Source of the DNA: Mesaphorura yosii | Taxonomy: Eukaryota; Arthropoda; Collembola; Poduromorpha; Tullbergiidae | Length of the DNA: 64,000 nucleotides | Reading direction: 5' to 3' | Assembly: GCA_009869945.1 (NCBI GenBank) | Contig: WIXG01000167.1 | Location: forward strand, 62,001 to 126,000 | Shown: piece after piece, positions 38,245 through 46,428 of the stretch | Layout: each line of letters opens with the position of its first letter | Position numbering within the stretch: the first letter of the stretch is position 1 | Notes under the pieces: generated by a model | Database searches by the model: none | What the model saw: the letters and a program-made list of their open reading frames with translations, nothing else | What the model was told of the DNA's origin: nothing | Position numbers and translations under genes: made by a program

Positions 38245-38885
38245 ATGTCCAGCTTACTTTCTTATTCTCTTCTTATCACATCTTTGGCATTGCTGACAAT
38301 CAACTCTGCCCAGGTGAATGCAGCGACGTTCACGCGATGCAGTTTGGCGCAAAAGCTGAAGAGTCTTGGATTTTCTAACCTTGGTGACTGTAAGACCTTC
38401 ACTTTGTCTTTGTTGTATGGCAAGTTGTACGAATTGAGTTGAAATGACTGAATATTGAAGGGGTTTGTCTCGCTGAGGCGGAGAGCAGCTTGAACAGTTC
38501 AATTCGTGGACGACGCAATAGTAATGGAAGTTATGATTACGGAATTTTCCAGGTACATTTTCCTCAATGCGCTTGAAACTTTGTTCGTAAAAATCGTAAC
38601 TTTCAGATCAATGACGGGTACTGGTGCTCAACTTCATCCACACCTGGAAAGGATTGCCGTGTCACATGTGCAAGTAATAAATTCTAGCGTAGTGTTATAT
38701 TTTAGTTGGATTTCCGGGAATTAAGTTTATTTGTTTTGAAAGGTTTATTGGACGACGACATCACAAACGATGCGGCATGTGCGAAAATAATCTACAGGCG
38801 ACATGGCTTCAATGCTTGGTATGGCTGGAAAGCAAAATGCCAGGGAAAGGATGTTAGCTCCTACATTCGTGGCTGCGGTGTTTGA
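38245..38885 (+). CDS. C-type (chicken-type) lysozyme, secreted, 148 aa
   Basis: Exons 38245-38389, 38461-38552, 38607-38673, 38743-38885; phases 1, 0, 1. The four-exon layout is like animal lysozyme C genes. A signal peptide covers about residues 1-26. The mature protein begins near [16 protein letters not shown] and holds eight cysteines in lysozyme order: [39 protein letters not shown] and GCGV at the end. Both catalytic acids are kept: Glu in VCLAEAES (equivalent to Glu35) and Asp in YDYGIFQ (equivalent to Asp52). It should cleave beta-1,4 bonds in bacterial peptidoglycan, in hemolymph or gut. The SLC22-like gene lies upstream on the same strand, and the cysteine-rich peptide array lies 2.6 kb downstream on the other strand. 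AATAAA is at 38998-39003. Confidence 0.95.
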
Positions 38886-38997
38886 AACGGTGGTGCTGAT
38901 AAGTCTTGCAATCTTGCAAATGTGATCAGTAATGTGACTCAGAGATGAGAACGAGGTTAAATTGAGATTTAATTACTTCTTAGAAGTTAGTCATTTA

Positions 38998-39003
38998 AAT
39001 AAA
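38998..39003 (+). terminator. Polyadenylation signal of the lysozyme gene
   Basis: AATAAA 113 bp past the lysozyme stop. Confidence 0.5.
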
Positions 39004-41094
39004 TGCTAATTACCTGATTGAATCAAGTATAAGATAGGATCTCGTAATATCTTACATAATTTCACAAACCCGAAGGCCGACTTCGCGTGCACCGTCAAGT
39101 GAACTGCGAACGCTTAAAACCGCGGACACGACAGCGGAAGAACGTAAAATGCAATGTACTGCTAATTTCTCATGCACTCAATCGCTTACACGCTTGGAAA
39201 ATGAATTCTGGAAAGTCTTTTGTCAACAAAGTCGTAATGAGCATTTATGGTTCGGTTCGAGGAACATTCCACAAAGATGTTGTGATTCAGGCCATAAATT
39301 ATTCCCCTTAAAAAGTAATTTACGTGACTTTTAATTGAGTTCGCTGGTCCGGAAATTATCATTACAATTTCTCTGCATGCATGCATGCAACTTTATAGCT
39401 TTTAGTCTTTAATTTTAACTTCTCTACTCCTGCACGCTCCAACAGAATGAAGAAAAACGCGATAGTTATGCGTCTTCATGTTCCTGATCCCACGTTCACG
39501 GTTCAGATGTCCAGAATCAAAGCCACGCCAAATCAAATCGCTAAGTGGATGACAATGCTCAGGTTCGGGCCTGAAATGCTTGTTTGTATTGGAATTTCAT
39601 CTCTGCTGGATGAGTACTTATGCCAAAAATATTTGCTACTGGTTGTTGTACGTGCAGTGAGCATACAACATCCACGATCCACACCCATACAGCTAGCTAA
39701 TATGATGCGTGTGTCCAAGTCAGGGTTTAATTCTTTCTGGGCAAACATGCGTAAAAACATAGCGTACGCGTAAGAGTAAAAGAACAGAAGCCAAACTCAA
39801 TATTCCATTGTTCCATTGTAATCACGATCGCGTTTTGGACAGAGATCCTGCCTGCCGCCTGCCTGCCATGTGGACATGAATGGCAGTATGTCGTGCGTAT
39901 GTTCACCGAGTTAATGGAGTAGAAGTGAAAGGACAATGATACAAAGTGTGGATTATGTAGTTCAAAGTTCAAACACCCCAACCATTTTAGCAAATCAGTG
40001 CCTCAGCGTCAGCAGCACGGAGAGACTTTGATTCTGGCATCAGCCTGTATTTCATTGTGTATTATTGGACCCGACCCGACACATTTTGTTTCCCATCCAA
40101 GTCAATTCATTCATTAATACTAAAGCATTGCCAAAGCCAAAATGCCAGCCGGCAAAAATGCGATACGTAACTCGCTGAAAAAGCAAAAATCCAAAAGTAA
40201 AGACTGACGGGGAGAGTGTGCGTTGTATTATTTAATAATCATTACGCATTGTGTCTGAAAATACGGGTACATCGAGTGTCGGAAAATGAATTGAATGCAT
40301 TTATTCGATTAAATGTTGTATTTCACCCGAACGTTTTCTTTCATTCTTTTATCATTAAGTAACTTCTTGTCGTATTGTCACTACAACTTCGCCGTTCGCC
40401 AGCCAAAAGCCACTGGCACTTGGTGACCCTATCACTTACCACTTTTGAGTTTCTGTCACATCTGTCCTAATGACAGTGCGACGTTGCCTTCACGTCTTGT
40501 GTCTTGTCTTCTCCTACCCTGTGTGCATGCGAACTACTCTCATTTCTCAGTCTAATCTGTTCTGTCAGAAATCCATTCAACTGAATTAATCGTTTTTACA
40601 CAATCACTTATTCGCCAGGGTGTGCTGAATGCCTTTAGAAGAAAGAAAGTGGGCGCTACGCCTTGCCTTTACCGTCTGTTGGATAAGCTTCAAACTCCTA
40701 GCAAAGATTTAAGCTTCTAACTCTGATTGGAGTCGTTCGCCTTGGCTTTCAAAACTTTCCTTAAATAAACAAAAATCCATTCACCTTCGCAGAGTTAGTG
40801 CATTTTCTTTCAAAATTAACATTAGAAGACAAAGGCCCAATTGCTTTACTTTTAGAATTGTAAGTTTCATTGTGAATGGATGAATAGTGACAGAACAGCT
40901 TGTGTACATTAAAGGCAGCGAACGTGGGCAACAACTTTATTTGGCGTTGGCTGAATTATGAACAATGTTTTCTATTAATTGGCTCCGGTGTCCGGTCGAA
41001 TAATTTGACAATCATAGGCGCGGATGATGCCCAATATGGCCCCTTCGTCGATTTATGCAGAGATAGCGCTGCCAATAACAGTAGCAAATGAACG
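39004..41094. other. Intergenic between lysozyme and peptide array
   Basis: No gene supported. Frames at 39087-39334 on + contain several cysteines but have no signal peptide, splice support or likeness to the neighbouring families. A CATG-rich palindromic run (tgcatgcatgcatgca) sits near 39,375. Confidence 0.4.
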
Positions 41095-41313
41095 TCACTG
41101 GAAACAAAAAGTAAATGCAAATATATAGTATCTATTATAGATCAAAGGTTCTCGCCGGAATATCTTACACAAAAGTGCAATATATAAAATCAGGAGAGCA
41201 AAGAATCCAATTTCCCACCACCACTCCTCCCAGCGACAACCAGTTCCAGTGTTTCCTGTCTGGTCGGTAACAGATTTGTTCAAACCGATCATATCCAAAT
41301 CGGTCAGATCCAT
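41095..41313 (-). CDS. Possible single-pass membrane micropeptide, 72 aa
   Basis: An uninterrupted frame from ATG (41313) to TGA (41095) encodes 72 residues. An acidic N-terminus is followed by Trp-Glu-Glu-Trp-Trp-Trp, then a membrane helix of about 18 residues (FFALLILYIALLC) with positive residues (KIFRRE) just after it, the usual cytoplasmic flank. I know no homologue. It shares only a short GCRW with the peptide array next door, and not the rest of that motif. It may be a chance frame. Confidence 0.3.
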   Translation of the reverse strand: MDLTDLDMIGLNKSVTDQTGNTGTGCRWEEWWWEIGFFALLILYIALLCKIFRREPLIYNRYYIFAFTFCFQ

Positions 41314-41499
41314 TGTAAAAGGCAAACGCACGATGACGTTGACCAACTTCGTTGTGCTTCAAGTTGCATGAAATCTAAATCAGCGAACTGAATTTCCTTC
41401 TCTTCAAATTCGGGCACTTGTGGCTTGATGCCCGCCTGAATTAAAACTAATTAATGCGCAATCCCAGTATTGTATCCTCTGAGTTGGCAATCAACGGTC

Positions 41500-41505
41500 T
41501 TTATT
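41500..41505 (-). terminator. Polyadenylation signal, peptide gene 1
   Basis: AATAAA on the minus strand, 25 bp past the stop at 41530. Confidence 0.5.
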
Positions 41506-41529
41506 TAAGGAAGTGATAGAACATAGTGT

Positions 41530-41811
41530 TTAGCAGCACAGCACCTTCTTCCCAAGAAAGCATCGTTGTCCATCACCGTACTCATCTTCTCGTCGGAGCA
41601 TCCAGCCCAATGGGCAACGCCCTTTGCAGAAAGGAGCGGTTCCAACCCAGCGACATTCCCGATTAATTACTTGGGCAGCTAAAGTTAAATGGAGTATTTC
41701 TTTAAACGATGGCATTAACTAAAACCAAAACTTACGTGGTGGTGGAATGATTGATGAATACGAAAGGCTAATCGACAGCAGAACGAATGTCCAACAGACT
41801 ACTAATTTCAT
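41530..41811 (-). CDS. Secreted six-cysteine peptide of the WxGTAPFC family, copy 1 (74 aa)
   Basis: Exons 41811-41736 and 41678-41530; the phase-1 intron (gtaagt...aactttag, 57 bp) separates signal peptide from cysteine domain. Residues 1-21 are a signal peptide (hydrophobic VVCWTFVLLSISLSYSS), followed by a short Pro run. The domain reads CRWVGTAPFCKGRC, then Gly-Trp, Tyr-Gly-Asp-Gly, one Cys, Gly-Lys-Lys and a terminal Cys-Cys. Six cysteines in the pattern C-x8-C-x3-C-x17-C-x7-CC suggest three disulfide bonds. Mature size is about 50 residues. The function is unknown to me. A secreted disulfide-rich peptide beside a lysozyme could be antimicrobial, but a protease inhibitor or cuticle role is not excluded. 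Confidence 0.85.
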
Positions 41812-41930
41812 GTTAACTGTAATAAATTAGGAACGATTCGCTTAACACAGTCACCAATACGATTTTACGACCAAGTGAACCAAATGAGTTTCGCCAGTGC
41901 ATTAGTTACAAAAGTCGAGGCATGGAGTCG

Positions 41931-41936
41931 TTTATT
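41931..41936 (-). terminator. Polyadenylation signal, peptide gene 2
   Basis: AATAAA on the minus strand, about 49 bp past the stop at 41985. The spacing is repeated in copy 3 and in the decayed copy. Confidence 0.5.
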
Positions 41937-41984
41937 TAACTGAAGGTAATTGGCTTAATTGCATCAACGAAAAAACCGCAATCG

Positions 41985-42283
41985 TCAATCCTGGCAGCAA
42001 AATACTTTCCTTCCGCTTGCACATTTAAACCCGTCGCCTGCAATGTCCGACGCAAGCTGTCTCCAACCTCGACCGCAACGTCCATTGCAAAATGGTGCAG
42101 TTCCGACCCATTCACAACCTACACGCGAATAAGCACGTACTTCGTTATTGCGAACACTGGCTCCGGTATTTCATAAGTAATTTCGAACTTACGTAATGCT
42201 CCTGATGGTAAAAGGAAGATGCATATCACAATTCCAAGCAAAACCACCCGCAAAGCCAGAAGTTTGACAATGGAAGCCGACAT
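41985..42283 (-). CDS. Secreted six-cysteine peptide of the WxGTAPFC family, copy 2 (74 aa)
   Basis: Exons 42283-42193 and 42118-41985, phase-1 intron (gtaagt...gcgtgtag, 74 bp). A signal peptide of about 29 residues (LLGIVICIFLLPSGA) leads straight into the domain CEWVGTAPFCNGRC, then Gly-Trp, Gly-Asp-Gly, Cys, Gly-Arg-Lys, Cys-Cys, ending in Gln-Asp. Cysteine spacing is identical to copy 1 (8, 3, 17, 7, 0). It has no pro-segment, unlike copy 1. It sits 174 bp upstream of copy 1 in the same orientation, so the two are separate tandem genes rather than exons of one. Confidence 0.85.
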
Positions 42284-42474
42284 CTAAAATTCCTGAATCG
42301 AGTTTTCTAGTGGATGTGCAAGTCGCAATCACAAATTGAGAATTGAAATGAATATTTTCTCACTATTCATTCATAAGCTTCTGCGCAGATGCAACTCATT
42401 AAAATTACTTTAATTACTAAACATGATCGAATGTGATCCAATTAATTTGTCGAAAACAATCAACTTCTGAGATA

Positions 42475-42480
42475 TTTATT
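42475..42480 (-). terminator. Relic polyadenylation signal of the decayed copy
   Basis: AATAAA on the minus strand, 49 bp past the relic stop at 42529, as in copies 2 and 3. Confidence 0.4.
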
Positions 42481-42528
42481 CCAGTAATTAATTTCGAGTG
42501 AAGCTGGTTATTCGCAAATGATGGTCAA

Positions 42529-42855
42529 TTAACAACAAAGTCTCTTTTCGCGTTAGGTAGGTACGTCGATTGCTCGACTTGCCTCTGCTGAGTGTTCTGC
42601 TTCCAATGGCACAGACTCCAACGCAACAGAAAAGTGCAGTACCTGTCAAGCGACAGTTTAAAGTTTGCCAATCCACCGACCGAAAGTCAGCATTGCAAAA
42701 CTAGGGCAAGTAAATATGAATGCAATGTTCTGACAATTTACTCAAGTGATAATTTTTCAGGTTCGAAAAGCTCCTCCAGTCGACTCAGCCTGAGCCTGTC
42801 CTTTCTACCTGAATAACGCCAGCAAATGCGACACGCAGAACAAAAGCAGTAAAAG
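42529..42855 (-). pseudogene. Decayed copy of the WxGTAPFC peptide gene
   Basis: The region aligns by eye with copy 3. The cysteine exon reads CRLTGTALFCCVGVC: the Trp and Pro of the motif are lost and a Cys is gained. It then drifts out of frame, and the terminal Cys-Cys-stop survives only in another frame (TGT TGT TAA ending at 42529). The fourth cysteine is not visible. The signal-peptide exon is recognisable at about 42810-42855 (opposite strand gccagcaaatgcg), but its ATG is gone. The presumed intron is longer than in the live copies. Start loss plus frameshift make this a pseudogene. Confidence 0.7.
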
Positions 42856-42935
42856 AAAGATTTCGTTTTGTACCAAGTTAGCAAGAGCAGGATGTACGAT
42901 CAATGGCAATCAGTCGATCGCAATCAATTTGGACA

Positions 42936-42941
42936 TTTATT
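42936..42941 (-). terminator. Polyadenylation signal, peptide gene 3
   Basis: AATAAA on the minus strand, 48 bp past the stop at 42989. Confidence 0.5.
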
Positions 42942-42988
42942 TCAGCAATACTTGATTAGATTCCGGCTGGATTCACAAAAGTGGCTGA

Positions 42989-43269
42989 TTAGCAACATAG
43001 CACCTTTTCGCCGGTTATGCATCGACTTCCGCCACCAGCTTTGTCTCTGTATATAGCGACTCTTCCGCTGGGGCAGACTCCTTTGCAGAAGGGTGCAGTT
43101 CCAACCCAACTGCAACCTGTAAGTTGGTTAAGACTGGGTTGAAAGTGCAATGAATGAATTTATTGTCGATTTTAATCTCACCGAAAGCTTGCATGGCTCT
43201 GGCCTCGGCTACGTCCATCCCAATGACACCAGCAAATGCAACGACCAGAAAAATGGTAGCAAAACGCAT
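42989..43269 (-). CDS. Secreted six-cysteine peptide of the WxGTAPFC family, copy 3 (71 aa)
   Basis: Exons 43269-43182 and 43116-42989, phase-1 intron (gtgaga...aacttacag, 65 bp). A signal peptide covers about residues 1-23 (TIFLVVAFAGVIGMDVAEA), with a few linker residues, then CSWVGTAPFCKGVC, Gly-Gly-Gly in place of the Tyr-Gly-Asp-Gly of copy 1, one Cys, Gly-Glu-Lys and terminal Cys-Cys. Spacing is 8, 3, 17, 7, 0 as in copies 1 and 2. The unspliced frame runs 84 codons without cysteine pairing, so splicing is needed to make the peptide. It is the closest live relative of the decayed copy beside it. Confidence 0.85.
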
Positions 43270-43852
43270 TGTGATTTGTGAGAAGTTATGTCTTCAATTC
43301 CTTGTATCCTCGAAGCGTAAGCTCACTCTGACTCTGACGACCCACTGCCGCTGTCTACGCAAGATCATGACCCATGCGTCCGCGCCGTAATAAATCAGAC
43401 CCAATTACAGAATTTAATTAGTGGGCAGTGCTACTAATTAGTACAAGCATTTATTTGTACGTAAGGTGCATTAATTGCAATTACTAAATGAGGTTGAGCT
43501 ACTGTGAACTTCGAAGCTGCGGCTGGTGCTGTGCTGCGCTGGCTTGGCTAAAGTGCTGCTGGAATGTGCTACTGTAATTAGCACTCATCAGCTGACCCGA
43601 GTACTGCACCGTTTTAAAGATACGCCTTTGCTCATAAAATGGAGTCAGTTGAAGTATGTTTGTGGAGGTTATTACAATTACACAGGTTTATTCTCATCTT
43701 TTAACTACTATAATAAATAACAATAATAAATTAATCACATTAATACGGTTCACACACAATCACACAAATACGAATGCCAGTGTGGCCGGGTTGGGTCAAG
43801 ATGACGTAACGACGAGAATGGATGAAACCACGAATTAAAGGTAAATCGCGCG

Positions 43853-43858
43853 TTTATT
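43853..43858 (-). terminator. Polyadenylation signal overlapping the stop codon of peptide gene 4
   Basis: The AATAAA hexamer includes the TAA stop itself (CAA-TAA-A). If used, the 3' UTR would be only about 10-30 nt long. The other copies carry the signal 25-49 bp downstream. Confidence 0.4.
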
Positions 43859-44489
43859 GACAGCAGAGCGTCTTCCTTCCAGTCCAGCATTTTTTACCGT
43901 CTCCATACGACCCTGTCTCCTTCAACCACCAGCCGCTATCAGGACACTTCCCGTCACAAAACGGCGCTGTTCCAAACCATCTGCAATTATCTGGAATCAA
44001 ATATGCATGTAATAAAAAGAGGCCCGATATACTTTCGTTCGATGTGGTGTGAAAAAACATACCAAATTTAGTTGTTCGGCTGAAGGTGGTCCTTGCTCTT
44101 GCATTCGAAAACATCTGGGCATGGCTCTTCAGATTTCGCAGCCGTGTTTGCGGATCTTCGTCAGTCGAGCAAATCTGAACGTAGTCGTCCATAATCGTCA
44201 TGAATATTTTGTCACGCACAGCTTCGTGCTGCTTCTTTTCGGTGGGGCTGAGTTCGCTGTCCACGATTTCAGCAAATGCTTGCAGCAGTTCGCGCTTGAC
44301 CATTTCCAGCTCGGCCAACCGCGCCTGCCGGCTCGTGCTTTTTCCACACACTCGTTCGAACCTCAGCAGTGTACTCGAAGAAGCGCCAATTGCCAGGTCC
44401 AAAGCTGCGGCTTTTTCTTCTTCTGTCAAGGCGAGTACATTAAAAACTACTGATAACGTAATTACAAGGGCACAGTACACACGCTGCAT
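43854..44489 (-). CDS. Long WxGTAPFC protein with N-terminal helical domain, copy 4 (187 aa)
   Basis: Exons 44489-44063 and 43990-43854, phase-1 intron (gtatgt...gattccag, 72 bp). A signal peptide covers about residues 1-21 (VYCALVITLSVVFNVLA). Residues 22-142 are helical and charged, with two cysteines (VCGK and QICS) that could form one disulfide; I know no homologue. The C-terminal 44 residues are the family domain: CRWFGTAPFCDGKC, Gly-Trp-Trp, Tyr-Gly-Asp-Gly, Cys, Gly-Arg-Lys, Cys-Cys-Gln, with spacing 8, 3, 18, 7, 0. The intron is 24 codons and stop-free, so an unspliced message would encode 211 aa. The family intron sits at the same place before the cysteine domain. A TATA box lies at 44599-44606. 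Confidence 0.85.
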   Translation of the reverse strand: MQRVYCALVITLSVVFNVLALTEEEKAAALDLAIGASSSTLLRFERVCGKSTSRQARLAELEMVKRELLQAFAEIVDSELSPTEKKQHEAVRDKIFMTIMDDYVQICSTDEDPQTRLRNLKSHAQMFSNARARTTFSRTTKFGMFFHTTSNESISGLFLLHAYLIPDNCRWFGTAPFCDGKCPDSGWWLKETGSYGDGKKCWTGRKTLCCQ

Positions 44490-44598
44490 GATAAAGGGCT
44501 TAGATTATCTGGGCACGCCAACAGTCAACAGGACAATAAATTGACCAAAGCAAAAACTGTTGTATTTTATGACGGATGGAAGCTGCTAGCTGTTCCAG

Positions 44599-44606
44599 TA
44601 TTTATA
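44599..44606 (-). promoter_or_regulatory. TATA box of the long WxGTAPFC gene
   Basis: TATAAATA on the minus strand, 110 bp before the ATG at 44489. Confidence 0.5.
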
Positions 44607-45738
44607 CGTTTGGGTAAACCGCAAGAACTCGCTTCCCTACCATTTGTCCAGATCACCAAAAAAGGGAAACCGTTTTTTGTGATATTGCGCATGACCATTC
44701 AATGAATTAATTCTTCAATTTGTACTCGAATTAGTCGTTTTTCTTGTTCTTTCATTCATTACGTCTTCTTTAGCCTGTTCTTCAACATATCATATCATAT
44801 CATCATAGGCAGCAGCATAAGCCAGCAGAGATGTCACCTGTGTGGGTGGCTTTCGGTCGTGTGTGCTGGAAACAGTCGCAAACACGTCACATCGACTTAC
44901 CGTCAATGCGCATTACAATTTACAATACATTGTTACTCCGTGTATTTCCATTGTAGGTATTCTCAGGTTTTTTCGCATTTCGCACTAAAAATTTTACGCT
45001 GGTCCAAGTTCCAAGAACCCTGCCGTGCGAAAATTAACCACACACATACTTGTACTCGACCGCACTTACTTTCTTACACGTTTGCACTACTTCACTTAGC
45101 TTCATAGACGTATTAGTTGTACGTATGCACCCACATATAACAGCTATTCGCCAATTTGCATGTCTTTCAGCAGTAAATCATGGGTCATTTTTATTTACAG
45201 TATGTCCCTTTAAAGTATTTCCAGTTTCTCCTTTGTAATAATAATAACACTGAAATAACGAGCGTTTCCTGTTTCAAAGAAAGCACCGCAGCACAGCAGA
45301 AAGAGGCCTCTAATTTAATATCGTGCCGCATGCCGTTGCTGGAAATGAAACTACAGGCGCAATGACTCAACTATTTATAATACTAAACGCTCAGCTCGCA
45401 ACGTAAAGTAGTCCACTTGACTTTCATAAATGCTCTTGAATAATTTAAATTGTTATTTTCATTTATTATTTTGCGCATTCTATTTCCAGTCATTAAATCC
45501 CTTCCTTCTTGAGATCGACCCATTTCCTTTGTGCGTGGCTCACATTACTGTGCCAGAAATAACGTGGAACGAGAAGCGTAAGAATAGAAATGCCAATTTA
45601 TTGTTTACTTTCAGTTTTCCAATTCACAATTTAGATGTGCTTAAAGTGCGAAGGATTTGAAGCACCGGATGGATAAATTGGAGAGGAAAGGAACGGGAAG
45701 GGAAGGTCATTGACAATTTACGTAAAGCCTAGACGAGT
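44607..45738. other. Intergenic
   Basis: No gene supported; short AT-rich frames only. A small CATAT microsatellite-like run lies near 44,788-44,808. Confidence 0.45.
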
Positions 45739-46319
45739 TCAGTATGCAATCTTGTATCCATGTTGCTCAACTGGAGTGTAAACATGGGCGACCTTAACTC
45801 CAGTGGTGTAGGTGACTGGTGCTGGAATTGCGACGGCTGGTGCAGCGGCGGCGTACTGCAGATTAGAGAATCAAGATTATTTGTTAGGAACGGTCCGAAT
45901 CGAATGTGAATCCTGCACAACTCATTGACTTACAGTAACGGCTGGAGCAGCGGCGATGGCAACTGGAGCCGGGGCGGCAGCAAGAGGAATTGCTGGAGCT
46001 GGAGCAGCAGCAATCTAATGCATCACAAGCAAAGAGTCCTCCTCAGTATACTGTCCAATGAATATCGTCCTAATACATATTTCTTACGGTTTTTACAATT
46101 GGTGCTGGAGCAGCTGCGTAGGCAATCGGAGCAGGACCAGCGACCAAGGTGGTACCAGCCGGATTTCCGGGACCAGTTGCAGGGAAGAGGCCACCGGGCA
46201 CAGCTACGGTCACAGCCAGGAGAGTGGAGAGTAGAACCTGCCACAAATTAGGTGGATGAACTGCTTGTAGTCACATGCTTACGTGCAGAAATATGTGAAC
46301 TTACAATTTTGGAGAACAT
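45739..46319 (-). CDS. Ala/Pro-rich cuticle protein, secreted, 120 aa
   Basis: Exons 46319-46305, 46237-46088, 46014-45934, 45855-45739; all introns are phase 0. The first exon holds just five codons, splitting the signal peptide, as is common in arthropod cuticle genes. The mature chain is built of AAPA/AAAPAP repeats (about residues 45-90), followed by a Tyr/Val/Thr end with YTTGVKVAHVYTP. This is the composition of low-complexity cuticle proteins with AAPA/V repeats. It lacks the Rebers-Riddiford chitin-binding motif, so it probably acts as a matrix filler in exoskeleton or soft cuticle. A TATA box lies at 46421-46428. Confidence 0.85.
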
Positions 46320-46420
46320 TTTTGGTGCTGGAATTTCGAAGCACGACTTGCGAACCGGATTGAATGAGTGATCCAAGATTTGCGAATCGAATGTGATGGC
46401 CGAGTGTTCCTACCACTTCG

Positions 46421-46428
46421 TTTTTATA
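46421..46428 (-). promoter_or_regulatory. TATA box of the Ala/Pro-rich cuticle gene
   Basis: TATAAAAA on the minus strand, 102 bp before the ATG at 46319. The 120-codon + strand frame across this spot (46368-46730) is therefore probably chance. Confidence 0.6.
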
